A stretch of 64,000 nucleotides of DNA, taken from positions 2,573,501-2,637,500 of the forward strand of contig NZ_CP014544.1 of assembly GCF_001586255.1 (NCBI RefSeq), given 5' to 3'. How positions within the stretch are numbered: position 1 is the stretch's first letter; every line of letters starts with the position of its first letter. Source of the stretch: Zhongshania aliphaticivorans (GTDB taxonomy: Bacteria; Pseudomonadota; Gammaproteobacteria; Pseudomonadales; Spongiibacteraceae). Positions 1-8,737 of the stretch are shown piece after piece. The notes beneath the pieces are model-generated. The model had not been told where the DNA came from. It ran no database searches and saw only the letters and a program-made list of their open reading frames with translations. The position numbers and the translations under genes were made by a program.

Positions 1-175
1 CAACCACCACTTCGCCGTCATCTTCTAGACGACGCTTTAGCATCTGCAGAGAAATATAATAGGCATCATCAAGCGTAATACCTGGCGCTTGCTCAGTGAG
101 CGGTGAGATAGGCTGAAAGCTGCGCATTGCGGTATACAAGGCATTACCCAGCGCTTCAATTTCTTGTTTGTGCAT
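1..175 (-). CDS. 2-keto-4-pentenoate hydratase, N-terminal part (cut by window edge)
   Basis: Only the first 58 codons are present; the gene runs off the left edge. The N-terminus starts MHKQEIEALGNALYTAM and continues with a PLTEQAPGITLDDAYYIS stretch. This is the typical start of the 2-hydroxypenta-2,4-dienoate (2-oxopent-4-enoate) hydratase family (MhpD/BphH/XylJ type), cytoplasmic enzymes that hydrate the dienoate released by meta-cleavage hydrolases. The start codon lies one base after the TAA stop of the upstream C-C hydrolase gene, so the two are almost certainly co-transcribed and perhaps translationally coupled. That neighbour supports a meta-cleavage role. The metal-binding glutamates lie outside the window, so the enzyme cannot be told from a 4-oxalocrotonate decarboxylase-type relative. 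Confidence 0.72.
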   Translation of the reverse strand, partial: MHKQEIEALGNALYTAMRSFQPISPLTEQAPGITLDDAYYISLQMLKRRLEDDGEVVV

Positions 176-176
176 A

Positions 177-1010
177 TTAATTATTTCTCAAAAAATCGGC
201 GGTATTGCGATTAAACATGTCCCGGTGTTCCACCATGACCCAGTGGCCACACTCAGAAACTAGGGTTAAACGAATATGGCGACAATTTTTGGCGAGGGTT
301 TGTATGCCGGTTTCCGGCATCATTTGTTCATTCACGCCCCAAAATGCCAAAACTGGACATTCGATTTCTTGGAGGCGAGACGCCATATTGGGCACCACCA
401 TCGAGGTGATAACTTGGCTATTTTGTTGTTGAAATATGCCCCAGCGCTCATTAATAAGCTGTTGGTCAACGATGCTATCGTCGTACACCAAGCCCCGGCG
501 AATAAAGTCCTCTAAGCGCTCTGGCGCCATCGGCCCAGAGGTGAAGACCTCCTTCATCACCTGCATACCGGGCATATGAAAATAATCTGCCTGTTCCTCA
601 ATACCACCCGGCGCCATCAGTACCAATTTATCCACACAGGCGGGGTTGTCTAAGGTGTATTTAATGGCAATGGCACCGCCTAAAGAGTTGCCAATGAGAA
701 CACAGCGTTCAACATCAAGCTGGGCGAGTAATTGCTGAATGCATTCAACAAAAAAATCCAAGTGATATTGCACATCGTCGGGCTTATCGGAATAACCATA
801 GCCAATAAGATCCGGCACGATGACGCGAAAGCCTTGGTCAACTAAATAAGGGTAGTTGTACTTGAAATTACTGTGCCCGCTTGCGCCGCTGCCGCTGCCG
901 TGTAGAAATACCACAATAGGCCCAGCGCCTTGATCCAAGTAGTGAATACGCTGGCCATTCGCTAGCGTGGCATACTGACCCTCTGGTAAACCCGCGATCT
1001 GTAATGCCAT
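177..1010 (-). CDS. Alpha/beta hydrolase, meta-cleavage product (C-C bond) hydrolase type
   Basis: This is a 277-residue alpha/beta hydrolase of the MhpC/BphD/HsaD kind, which cleaves C-C bonds in ring-fission products of aromatic or steroid catabolism. The oxyanion-hole segment FLHGSGSGASG, the nucleophile elbow GNSLGG (Ser109) and the catalytic histidine in ECGHWVMVEH (His256) are visible. The catalytic acid position, Asp in WGRDDRFVP of family members, reads WGVNEQMMP here, so the acid would be Glu228. I chose the ATG at 1010 because GGGGAG stands about nine bases before it; an upstream in-frame start would add 18 atypical residues. The hydratase gene follows after one base, so the pair would hydrolyse a ring-cleavage product and hydrate the dienoate. 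Substrate unknown. Confidence 0.8.
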   Translation of the reverse strand: MALQIAGLPEGQYATLANGQRIHYLDQGAGPIVVFLHGSGSGASGHSNFKYNYPYLVDQGFRVIVPDLIGYGYSDKPDDVQYHLDFFVECIQQLLAQLDVERCVLIGNSLGGAIAIKYTLDNPACVDKLVLMAPGGIEEQADYFHMPGMQVMKEVFTSGPMAPERLEDFIRRGLVYDDSIVDQQLINERWGIFQQQNSQVITSMVVPNMASRLQEIECPVLAFWGVNEQMMPETGIQTLAKNCRHIRLTLVSECGHWVMVEHRDMFNRNTADFLRNN

Positions 1011-1149
1011 TTTGATGTTCTCCCCGCTTATAGGAGACCATGCCAAACCACGCTGGGCCAACACCGTCTCACCGCTATTTTAGAGGAGGGATTTTACCGA
1101 ATTGCCCCGCGCTCCCTAATACCCCATATGGACGACAGTTCGCCGCACG

Positions 1150-2013
1150 CTATTGAATAACAACGTCGCCAAACTCGGTAACTCCGCCAAAAATGGCGCG
1201 TGGCGACGGCGGCTGCCGACCATCAATATCGACGACGCCGTAGTGCTCGCCAAGCTCTGCGGCCATACACACTTTGCCGCTGTATTGCATACGCTGAGGA
1301 TCTTGAGAGAGCGCAGCGATAACCCGACCGCTGTATTCTGGCGATTCGGCTATCGCCAACATGTGGCCATATAATTCAGGCTGGGCATCAATAGCGGCCA
1401 TTGTTCTCTCTGTTTTTAAAATTCCCATCCACAAGGCAACTACCGCCACATCGTAGGCTTTAAAATCCACCGCCATATCGTGGGCCATTTTATCGACGGC
1501 GGCCTTGCCCGCGCCATACGCAGGACCATGCAAATAACTGCGGCCACCGGGTGACGAGGTATTAATGATCAGCCCCCTTGTGCTTTTCAAGAGCAGTGGC
1601 GCCGCAAAATAGCTCGCCACATAAGTCGAACGCAGGCCAACATCTAAAAGCGCCTGTAATGCTAAAGGCTTCTCCCAAAAAGGCCCGGCGATGGTTAAAC
1701 CGTCGGGAACACACAGTGCATTGTTAACTAAGAGATCGAGACGACCCTGTTCGGCGGCTATTTGTGCAAAAAGTGATTCGACCTGACTGTCGTCTGCATG
1801 GTCGCACACCACCGGAATTCCTCGGCCACCGCGGCGGCTAACTTCCTCGGCAGTCGCAAATACCGTGCCCGGCAGTGACGCCTCGCCTTCCTTAGCACTG
1901 CGCCCAGTAACATATACCGTGGCCCCAGCATCACCCAAAGCGAGCGCGATACCCTTCCCTGCACCACGACTGGCCCCAGTGACCAAAGCTATTAAGGTAT
2001 TTTGAGCCGACAT
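1150..2013 (-). CDS. Short-chain dehydrogenase/reductase (DHRS1-like)
   Basis: This is a 287-residue classical-type SDR, longer than the usual 250. It has the nucleotide-binding motif TGASRGAGKGIA near the N-terminus, the LVNNA motif, the catalytic serine in INTSSPGG and the YGAGK active-site Tyr-Lys pair. The extended C-terminus and the sequence around the substrate loop resemble the DHRS1 subgroup of NAD(P)-dependent oxidoreductases, whose bacterial substrates are mostly undefined. It lies 139 bases upstream of the C-C hydrolase gene on the same strand, so it may be the first gene of the catabolic unit, but the gap allows a separate promoter. A 9-bp inverted repeat lies about 55-80 bases before its start. 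Confidence 0.8.
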   Translation of the reverse strand: MSAQNTLIALVTGASRGAGKGIALALGDAGATVYVTGRSAKEGEASLPGTVFATAEEVSRRGGRGIPVVCDHADDSQVESLFAQIAAEQGRLDLLVNNALCVPDGLTIAGPFWEKPLALQALLDVGLRSTYVASYFAAPLLLKSTRGLIINTSSPGGRSYLHGPAYGAGKAAVDKMAHDMAVDFKAYDVAVVALWMGILKTERTMAAIDAQPELYGHMLAIAESPEYSGRVIAALSQDPQRMQYSGKVCMAAELGEHYGVVDIDGRQPPSPRAIFGGVTEFGDVVIQ

Positions 2014-2066
2014 GAGCTTCTCACTAATTATTGTTTTGGAAAACGCCAGACGAACGCGACGACGTA

Positions 2067-2148
2067 TTTAGGCCCACACTAGCACGGGCCTAAACACATT
2101 GGAGTGACCGAAACGGTCAAGGGGATGACGGGAGTGACAGTACCCGTC
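2067..2148. repeat. Cluster of three short perfect inverted repeats between SDR and transglutaminase genes
   Basis: Three inverted repeats follow each other. TTTAGGCCC pairs with GGGCCTAAA across a 10-base loop (2067-2094). TGACCG pairs with CGGTCA across AAA (2105-2119). GACGGG pairs with CCCGTC across a 10-base loop (2127-2148). They lie just 3' of the transglutaminase gene and 5' of the SDR gene. None is followed by a clear T-run on the minus strand, so they are not textbook intrinsic terminators. The first could equally be an operator for the SDR gene. Confidence 0.45.
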
Positions 2149-2171
2149 CTAACCACCTTATTGCGTATAGC

Positions 2172-3239
2172 TTATACGCTGCGCGGCGGCAGTTGTGACT
2201 GAGTTTGCGATTGCAAAGCTTGAGTGGGGCTGGCCTGGGCCTGGCTCTGGTTCTGTTGGCTCTGACTCTGCTGATTGGGCAGCCCGGGGCTTTGCGCCAC
2301 CGGATCGTCCAAACGCCGAGTAGGAGCGCCATTGGCAGCAAACAAGGCGCGTTCGGAGGGCGACTCCGCCCGTGACACGTCCACGGCCACCGACAACACT
2401 TGCTTACCGCCGCCACCAAATACCACGCCCTTTAAGGGTGTTACATCAGAATAATCCCGCCCCCAAGCGGTAGTAATATGCTGATCCGCAGGCATAACAT
2501 CATTGGTGGGGTCAAAATCTTGCCAATCATCACCGGGAATATAAACCGCAAACCACGCATGAGATGCATCTGCGCCCGCCAGTTTGACCTGACCTGGCGG
2601 CGGCAAGGTCTCTAGGTAGCCACTAACATAGCGCGCGGCAAACCCCATGCCCCGCAAAACACCAATGGCGAGGTGTGCAAAGTCTTGGCATACACCACGA
2701 CGACTCGCCATCACATCTTTCAGTGGCGTAGCCACCGTTGAAAAGCCCGGATCGTATTTAAAGTCATTAAAAATACGCGAATTTAGTGCGCTCACTGCTT
2801 CCAGAAACGGGCGATCCGGACTAAATAAATCGACCGCGAATTCACTTAGCTCTCTTGTTACCGCAATCATTGGGGAATCAAAACAAAATTCGGATGCTTT
2901 TACATCTTCCGTATTACTGCCATTTATAAGCGCTGCACGCACCTCCGCGCAGGTAATACCGCCACTAAGCAAGCGCGGCTCCGACGGCGCAATTTCCACT
3001 TCACTATCAACAATGACTTCGAGGGTTCGGTGGGGCTTTTCCACCGTAAAGTGGCAAACGACATTACCGAAATAATCGACCCGTTTAATTTTGCTTGCCG
3101 GCGTCGGAATAATTCGAATATCACTAAAATTCACCCGCTGCCCATTGCACTCGCGCGGAATAAGATAGGCAACGTTATAGCCTTGGTTCACTTGATCGGC
3201 ATAATCATAGCGTGTTGAATGTTTGACGCGGTATTTCAT
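2172..3239 (-). CDS. Transglutaminase-like protein with Gln/Ser-rich tail
   Basis: This 355-residue protein has the bacterial transglutaminase-like fold used by cysteine amidases/peptidases. An N-terminal beta-rich domain starts MKYRVKHSTRYDYADQV, typical of the family. The Cys-His-Asp triad is visible as RGVCQDFAHL (Cys184), DASHAWFAVY (His227) and WQDFDPTND (Asp243). The last ~35 residues are low-complexity, rich in Gln and Ser, and beyond the normal family length. There is no signal peptide, so it is probably cytoplasmic. Its start overlaps the stop of the fused ATP-grasp/alpha-E gene by 4 bases (ATGA), so the two are translationally coupled. Family context (Iyer and colleagues' amidoligase analyses) suggests it hydrolyses or transfers the amide bonds made by the ATP-grasp partner; the substrate is unknown. 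Confidence 0.85.
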   Translation of the reverse strand: MKYRVKHSTRYDYADQVNQGYNVAYLIPRECNGQRVNFSDIRIIPTPASKIKRVDYFGNVVCHFTVEKPHRTLEVIVDSEVEIAPSEPRLLSGGITCAEVRAALINGSNTEDVKASEFCFDSPMIAVTRELSEFAVDLFSPDRPFLEAVSALNSRIFNDFKYDPGFSTVATPLKDVMASRRGVCQDFAHLAIGVLRGMGFAARYVSGYLETLPPPGQVKLAGADASHAWFAVYIPGDDWQDFDPTNDVMPADQHITTAWGRDYSDVTPLKGVVFGGGGKQVLSVAVDVSRAESPSERALFAANGAPTRRLDDPVAQSPGLPNQQSQSQQNQSQAQASPTQALQSQTQSQLPPRSV

Positions 3240-5767
3240 GTCTCGCCCCTGCCACTCATTTCAACGGGTTGCGGCCCAGCGGCGTGATCGAAGTAACGAT
3301 CTGCCAATGCCTGAGACGCGGCCTTTAAATCACTGTCTAACTGCCTGAGTAATTCACCCAATTTCAGGTGTTCACCGCTAGCCTCGTCCCTTGCGGCCAA
3401 CTCATCCAAGCGTGACATAAGCAAGGTGTTACTCGCCCGCAAAATACAGCGCATGTCTTCCGTTAATTGAATCCCCTTATTGGGGCCTAGCACTTCTTCA
3501 AGATGGCTGCGCAAACTCTCTAGCTGGAACATGACCGAACGCGGATTTTCACGATCAAACAACAACAATTCCATGCCCTTATCGAGACGGTAACCACTGC
3601 GATAATAACGTTTATAGACAATACGCGACTCTAGGCTCGCCAACACCGGCTTAAGCAGCGGCACATTTTGGCCATCACCAACATTAACCACCAACATACG
3701 GGTCAGCAGCTCAACTGTTTTCTGTGCCCGTTCAAGGCGTCGGCCCATTTCCATAAAGCGCCACGCCCGGCCTCTCACCATGCTCTCCTGACTGAGCCCG
3801 GAAAGTGCCAGCAAGCTCGTTATCAAGGGGTCGAGCAACTCATCTGGCGCCGCCTGCAAGCTGCTTTTTAAATTCTTATTTAAGAACTCCATGCCGTCGC
3901 GAATATCATTCACTAAACGTAGCATATCATTCGATAACAATTCTTTTACGCCGTCGGCGGAGTGCAAAATGGCCTCTAAGCAATGTGCAATACTGCCTGG
4001 TCGAGAACGGTTTGACACGATATCCAGCAGTTCGTGTTCTGGCGCATTAAAGTCTGCGGTTTTAGCGGTAAATCCTGGATACGTTCCCGTAACGTGGGTA
4101 ACCGAGCACAACAACACCCGACGACTTTCCGGCGAGAGGGGTTCAATACTATTGAGTTCCTCGAACACCGTACGCACAAGACGCAAGCCCGATTCAGCGC
4201 GCTCAGCGTAGCGGCCAAACCAAAATAAATTATCGATTACCCGGCTCGGCAAACTGAAATTACGATCAAGCGCTTGGGACTGCCGCGCTAATTTCTCCGG
4301 CTCAAAAACGCTGTCTTCAACTTCGGGTTCCGAGGCAATAATCCAAGTATCTTTACTGCCCCCACCGTACTGACTCACTATGTGCTGGGTATCAGTATGG
4401 CTGCCAATCTGTGTCAAGCCCCCCGGCATCACAGAGTAAGAGCTGCCACTGGCAACCGTAAAACTGCGCAAAACCAAAGGACGACTGCTAAACACCTTGC
4501 CATCAAGCGCGGGGGTCTGCGACGGGCGCACAGCGCTCTGCGCGACATAATCAACCGGATTGGCAAGCACCTTAGCCAGTAGGCTAGCGCGCTCCTCCGC
4601 ATTGAGTTCCGCGACAAACACACTGTGCCTGCCAGGTGCCCGGCAGGTGTGGCGAATTAATAAGTCAGCAAAATGGGCTTTGACGTATTCCAAGTCAGCC
4701 GCATCACCACACCACCATGTCGGCACCGAGTTTAAGCGCAGATCTCGCCCCAAAAAGTGACGAGCGATGGCCGGCATATACTTAGCCAACACGGGGTTTT
4801 CAAGAATACCACTGCCCAGCGGATTGGCGATAACCACGCCGCCCGCGCGCACGACTTCGGTTAAACCGGGAATGCCCTGACCAAAACTTTGTCGAGATAC
4901 AACAGGGTCAGCAACGCTATCGTCGATACGCCTTAAAACCACGTCTACCCGGCGCAAACCTTCTAGCGACTTCAACCACAAGCCCCCTTTGCGCACGGTT
5001 AAGTCGCGGCTTTGCACTAGAGGGTAGCCCAAATAATTTGCTAAATAAGCGTCTTCGAATGAGTTCTCTTTAAATGCGCCCTGGGTCAAATACACAACAA
5101 GTGGCGCATCTTTGGTTTGGCTGAGTTCCGCCAACTTGCGACGCCACTGTAAGAAAAAATTAGACAAACGATGAACATGAGCGTCACGGAACAAACTGGG
5201 CATGACCCGCCGCAATACCGTGCGGTTTTCTAGGGCATATCCGGTTCCCGATGGCGCCTGGGTGCGATCACCAATAACCAGCCACTCACCACTTGCTGAG
5301 CGCACCAAGTCAGATGCGTGGAAAATGAGCTGATGCTCGCCAGGCAGCCGAATACCATCACAGGCCCGCAAAAATCCGGGGTGGCTATACAATACCGCTG
5401 GCGGAATAACCTTGTTTAAGATGAGACTGCGCTCACCGTATAAATCCCGGAGAATGAGATTGAGCAACTCGGCGCGCTCACGCAGCGCGTTTTCAATGCC
5501 CTCCCACTCCTGGCTAGAGAGGATTAAGGGCAGTAAATCGAGATTCCAGGTGTGACTGACATTTAGCTGCCCCCCAGGGCTATAGCTAGCACCGTCGTCT
5601 CTAAGAATACGTTTGGCAGTGCGCTGCCGCTCAAGTAGGGCATCCATTCCCATGGCATTCATGACCCGCATAGGGTAGTGCCAATGCTCACGAATCTGAC
5701 CGTCTTGGTCTACGACTTCGTCGTACTGTTCGTGCTGGGGTGTGTAGACAAACCGGTCAGTTAACAT
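3236..5767 (-). CDS. Fused circularly permuted ATP-grasp / alpha-E domain protein
   Basis: This protein of about 843 residues joins an N-terminal circularly permuted type-2 ATP-grasp domain (roughly the first 490 residues; APSGTGYALENR, LRRIDDSVADP and GGGSKDTWIIASEPE are shared with the family) to a C-terminal alpha-E helical domain (FWFGRYAERAESGLRLVR onwards). ATP-grasp members of this family are predicted to form peptide or amide bonds; alpha-E is a helical partner. It differs from its unfused paralogue at 6913-8406: the VVKPANESGGYG nucleotide loop is LLIRHTCRAPGR here, and VLEDN is VIGDR. The start is uncertain. I prefer the ATG at 5767 (MLTDRFVYTPQ) because homologues start near this point, but no clear Shine-Dalgarno precedes it; a GTG at 5824 would add 19 residues. 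It is coupled to the transglutaminase gene. Confidence 0.85.
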   Translation of the reverse strand: MLTDRFVYTPQHEQYDEVVDQDGQIREHWHYPMRVMNAMGMDALLERQRTAKRILRDDGASYSPGGQLNVSHTWNLDLLPLILSSQEWEGIENALRERAELLNLILRDLYGERSLILNKVIPPAVLYSHPGFLRACDGIRLPGEHQLIFHASDLVRSASGEWLVIGDRTQAPSGTGYALENRTVLRRVMPSLFRDAHVHRLSNFFLQWRRKLAELSQTKDAPLVVYLTQGAFKENSFEDAYLANYLGYPLVQSRDLTVRKGGLWLKSLEGLRRVDVVLRRIDDSVADPVVSRQSFGQGIPGLTEVVRAGGVVIANPLGSGILENPVLAKYMPAIARHFLGRDLRLNSVPTWWCGDAADLEYVKAHFADLLIRHTCRAPGRHSVFVAELNAEERASLLAKVLANPVDYVAQSAVRPSQTPALDGKVFSSRPLVLRSFTVASGSSYSVMPGGLTQIGSHTDTQHIVSQYGGGSKDTWIIASEPEVEDSVFEPEKLARQSQALDRNFSLPSRVIDNLFWFGRYAERAESGLRLVRTVFEELNSIEPLSPESRRVLLCSVTHVTGTYPGFTAKTADFNAPEHELLDIVSNRSRPGSIAHCLEAILHSADGVKELLSNDMLRLVNDIRDGMEFLNKNLKSSLQAAPDELLDPLITSLLALSGLSQESMVRGRAWRFMEMGRRLERAQKTVELLTRMLVVNVGDGQNVPLLKPVLASLESRIVYKRYYRSGYRLDKGMELLLFDRENPRSVMFQLESLRSHLEEVLGPNKGIQLTEDMRCILRASNTLLMSRLDELAARDEASGEHLKLGELLRQLDSDLKAASQALADRYFDHAAGPQPVEMSGRGET

Positions 5768-5983
5768 GGATGCGATGCCAAAATACGAGTTCAATAAAAG
5801 GGATTTCCCGGAAACTGGGAACACCGCTACCCCGCTGTTTAAAGCTTATGTTCTACTTGGCAATGATAATCACCTACCAGAAAAGCCCGTTTTGCTACTA
5901 GGGGGAAATTCCGAGGAGGGAAAGACTACCGCAAGTACCTGAGCCGAGCAAATATTCAAGCCCCTAGACCGCCCCCACCCAAT

Positions 5984-6916
5984 TTAAGTGTGCTTAAACC
6001 AACTGTCTTGGATCGCAGAGTGAATAATTATAGAGCTTTGTTCCAGCGCGGTAAGATAAGCGGGAAAGCCCTCAGACACATCATTATAGTCGCTCCCCTT
6101 GGCGACCGTATTCACCAATTTAGTCAATGCGTTAATAACCGTCTCGTTACCCGGCAATAACTCTGCGGATTCACGCATTCTCAACAAGCCACAGGCAACC
6201 GAACGAGGAAATAGCGTGTCTTCCAGTAAAAAGCGCGCTGCGTCATCACCATTAACCGCTACTTTCATGGTGCGCCGGTAAGGCATGGTGGCATTCAGGG
6301 TCCCCAATACGCTACCCCACACCACGTCCAGCACATGGTTGGTGTCATTCTCTATAAAATCGCTAGACATACTCGCGCCCGCTTCCAAGATACGAATAGT
6401 CATATCGGCGCGCTCAAGGCTGCGTCCTAAGTTCAAAAAATGCCAAGCGGCATCTCGGCGCATCGTGTCTGCAATCAAACCGTTAATTTGCTGACAGGTT
6501 TTAACAATTTGCTCAAGAAATTCATGACGATAACGACGATTTAAGCCCTGAGCCATGTTTTCATTAACAAAAATCTGAAACTCATTCACCAGCTCCCAGC
6601 TCTCTGGAGGCAACATATCTCGGGTGGTGCGAATATTTTCCCGCACCATACGCAGCGACGAGGCCAATGAACTGGGGTTACTAAGGTCCTCTAATAAGAA
6701 TTTCACTACCCGCTTTTCGTCTTGTACGGAAAAACGGCGGTTATATTCAGCGTGGCTGCCGCTTGCAATAACCAAGTTATGCCAGCTAATCCCGGTATTC
6801 TGAGGTAAATCAAAGAGTAAGCCGGTATAAACCTGAATAAGCCGCGCCATACTCTCTACACGCTCTAGGTAGCGACCAAACCAATACACTCGTTCTGCAA
6901 CGCGCGACAACATCAT
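5984..6916 (-). CDS. Alpha-E domain protein (stand-alone)
   Basis: A 310-residue, mostly helical protein of the alpha-E family (DUF403). It opens MMLSRVAERVYWFGRYLERVES, the family signature, which recurs as FWFGRYAERAES in the fused protein downstream. Later family motifs include HFLNLGRSLERADMT and FPRSVACGLLRMRE. No enzymatic function is established; in many genomes the family accompanies circularly permuted ATP-grasp proteins and transglutaminase-like proteins. Its start overlaps the stop of the ATP-grasp gene by 4 bases, so the two are coupled. About 216 bases separate it from the fused gene at 5767. Confidence 0.88.
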   Translation of the reverse strand: MMLSRVAERVYWFGRYLERVESMARLIQVYTGLLFDLPQNTGISWHNLVIASGSHAEYNRRFSVQDEKRVVKFLLEDLSNPSSLASSLRMVRENIRTTRDMLPPESWELVNEFQIFVNENMAQGLNRRYRHEFLEQIVKTCQQINGLIADTMRRDAAWHFLNLGRSLERADMTIRILEAGASMSSDFIENDTNHVLDVVWGSVLGTLNATMPYRRTMKVAVNGDDAARFLLEDTLFPRSVACGLLRMRESAELLPGNETVINALTKLVNTVAKGSDYNDVSEGFPAYLTALEQSSIIIHSAIQDSWFKHT

Positions 6917-8406
6917 GACTTCACCTCCCGTTCAGCCACAATCCAAGTATCTTTACTGCCACCACCCTGCGAGGAGTTGACGACCAATGAGCCCTTTACT
7001 AAGGCAACGCGCGTCAGCCCGCCGGTCGTCACATCTAGCCCTTTTCCTTGTAAAACAAATGGTCGCAAATCGAGATGGCGTGGTTCAGCAACGCCAGGCC
7101 CAGTTAAGACTGGCGCGGTGGATAACTTTAGCGTTGGCTGGGCAATGTAATTGCGTGGGTTTGCAACCACCAATTTCCGAAATTCCTCGTGATCCTTTTT
7201 GGTCGCATGGGGCCCTACCATCATGCCGTAACCACCCGACTCATTAGCGGGTTTTACAACCAGCTGCTCAATATTGGCCAAGACATATTTCAGTTGTTCG
7301 GGATCATCGCAAAGATAGGTTTCGACATTGGGTAAAATCGCCTCTTCGCCAAGATAGTATTCAATCATTTTAGGCACGTAAGCGTAGACCACTTTGTCGT
7401 CAGCCACCCCGGCTCCCGGCGCATTGACCAGCGCTACATTGCCCGCCCGCCAAGCCCGCATTAAACCCGCCACACCCAAAATAGAATCTGGATGAAACAC
7501 CTCAGGGTCCAAAAACAAGTCATCAATACGGCGATAAATAACATCGACCCGCTCAAGACCAGAAATCGATTTCATGTAAACGCAGTCGTCGTCATCGACA
7601 AATAAATCGCTGCCCTCAACGAGCTCAACGCCTAGCTGTTGGGCTAAATACGCGTGTTCAAAATAAGCGGAGTTGTAGATGCCGGGGGTTAGAATCACAA
7701 TTTCAGGTTGACGCACACGGCGCGGCGAAACCGAGGCCAACATATTAAAGAGCTTAGTCGAATAATCGTCGACTGGCAGAATGATATTGGTTTCAAAAAA
7801 CTCGGGCAGCACCCGCTTGCTGACCTCCCGATTTTCCAACATATAGGCCACCCCGGAAGGCACCCGCAGATTGTCTTCTAATACATAGAACTTACCGTCC
7901 GCATCACGCACCAAATCGCAACCGCAAATATGTGCCCACACCCCTTTAGGTGGATTTATACCAACACATTCTGGCCGAAAATTCTTTGAGTCTTTAATTA
8001 AATAGGCAGGCAATACGCCGTCTTTGAAAATGCGCTGTTTGTGGTACACATCGTTAATAAACATATTAAGGGCTTTAACCCGCTGCTTAAGCCCTTTCGC
8101 AGTGTGCGCCCATTCTTCTGCGCTAATCACGCGGGGAATCAAATCAAATGGCCAAGTACGGTCGATGTTCTCGCCATCTGAATACACGGTAAAACTTACG
8201 CCCATATCCCGCACGGTGCTCTCTGCAGCCACCCTGCGACTCTCGAGTTCTTCAGCACTCAAATCACCCAAAAGTTTGGCGATCTTCCGGCTCACCGGAC
8301 GCGCTTTGCCCTTATTGTTAATCATTTCGTCAAAAAAATCGGTCGACGGATAGCGACTCCAGTCTATTCCATCAGCCCCTTCGTGTTTCTTCTCACTCAT
8401 ACGCAT
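6913..8406 (-). CDS. Circularly permuted type-2 ATP-grasp protein (stand-alone)
   Basis: This protein of about 497 residues belongs to the DUF404/DUF407 circularly permuted ATP-grasp family, predicted ATP-dependent peptide or amide ligases. The functional motifs look intact: VLEDNLRVPSGVAYMLENR, YRRIDDLFLDPEVF (acidic metal-binding residues), NAPGAGVADDK, the nucleotide loop VVKPANESGGYGMMVG, and a C-terminal GGGSKDTWIVAE. There is no signal peptide. The start is ambiguous between ATGs at 8406 and 8400 and a TTG at 8415; I took 8406, which has GGA four bases upstream. It is the first gene of the four-gene set, followed by alpha-E (4-base overlap), fused ATP-grasp/alpha-E, and transglutaminase. 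Confidence 0.88.
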   Translation of the reverse strand: MRMSEKKHEGADGIDWSRYPSTDFFDEMINNKGKARPVSRKIAKLLGDLSAEELESRRVAAESTVRDMGVSFTVYSDGENIDRTWPFDLIPRVISAEEWAHTAKGLKQRVKALNMFINDVYHKQRIFKDGVLPAYLIKDSKNFRPECVGINPPKGVWAHICGCDLVRDADGKFYVLEDNLRVPSGVAYMLENREVSKRVLPEFFETNIILPVDDYSTKLFNMLASVSPRRVRQPEIVILTPGIYNSAYFEHAYLAQQLGVELVEGSDLFVDDDDCVYMKSISGLERVDVIYRRIDDLFLDPEVFHPDSILGVAGLMRAWRAGNVALVNAPGAGVADDKVVYAYVPKMIEYYLGEEAILPNVETYLCDDPEQLKYVLANIEQLVVKPANESGGYGMMVGPHATKKDHEEFRKLVVANPRNYIAQPTLKLSTAPVLTGPGVAEPRHLDLRPFVLQGKGLDVTTGGLTRVALVKGSLVVNSSQGGGSKDTWIVAEREVKS

Positions 8407-8660
8407 CGTATCCAAAACATTGTAAACACGTAGCCACTACTAAAACGCGCCATCACGGTGCAGTCTTAGCTCCTGCTCGGCCACACCAAGGAGCAAAACC
8501 AATATAAAGTCATAGACTTGCCCCATTAACTTACATAGTACTTAGCAATAGCTAAGCCAAGTCGCACAGCAATGGGGATTACTCAAGGCCTGTTCACCAT
8601 CATAGCTTCTAATTAGCGATTTGCTGCTATCTAAGCTCTACTCAGACCATTTATTTGAGC

Positions 8661-8698
8661 AAAAAAAACCTCCTGCACGCGAAGTGAAGAAGGTTTTT
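8661..8698 (-). terminator. Intrinsic terminator downstream of aceF
   Basis: On the minus strand AAAACCTTCTTCAC pairs with GTGCAGGAGGTTTT around the loop TTCGC, with one wobble and one mismatch, and is followed by a run of T. It lies about 40 bases past the aceF stop. The rest of 8416-8737 shows no gene; it must hold the promoter of the ATP-grasp operon, which I could not define. Confidence 0.85.
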
Positions 8699-8737
8699 AT
8701 GGCGTAGCCATTGCTTAGCGGGTATTAAAGGCTTGGT

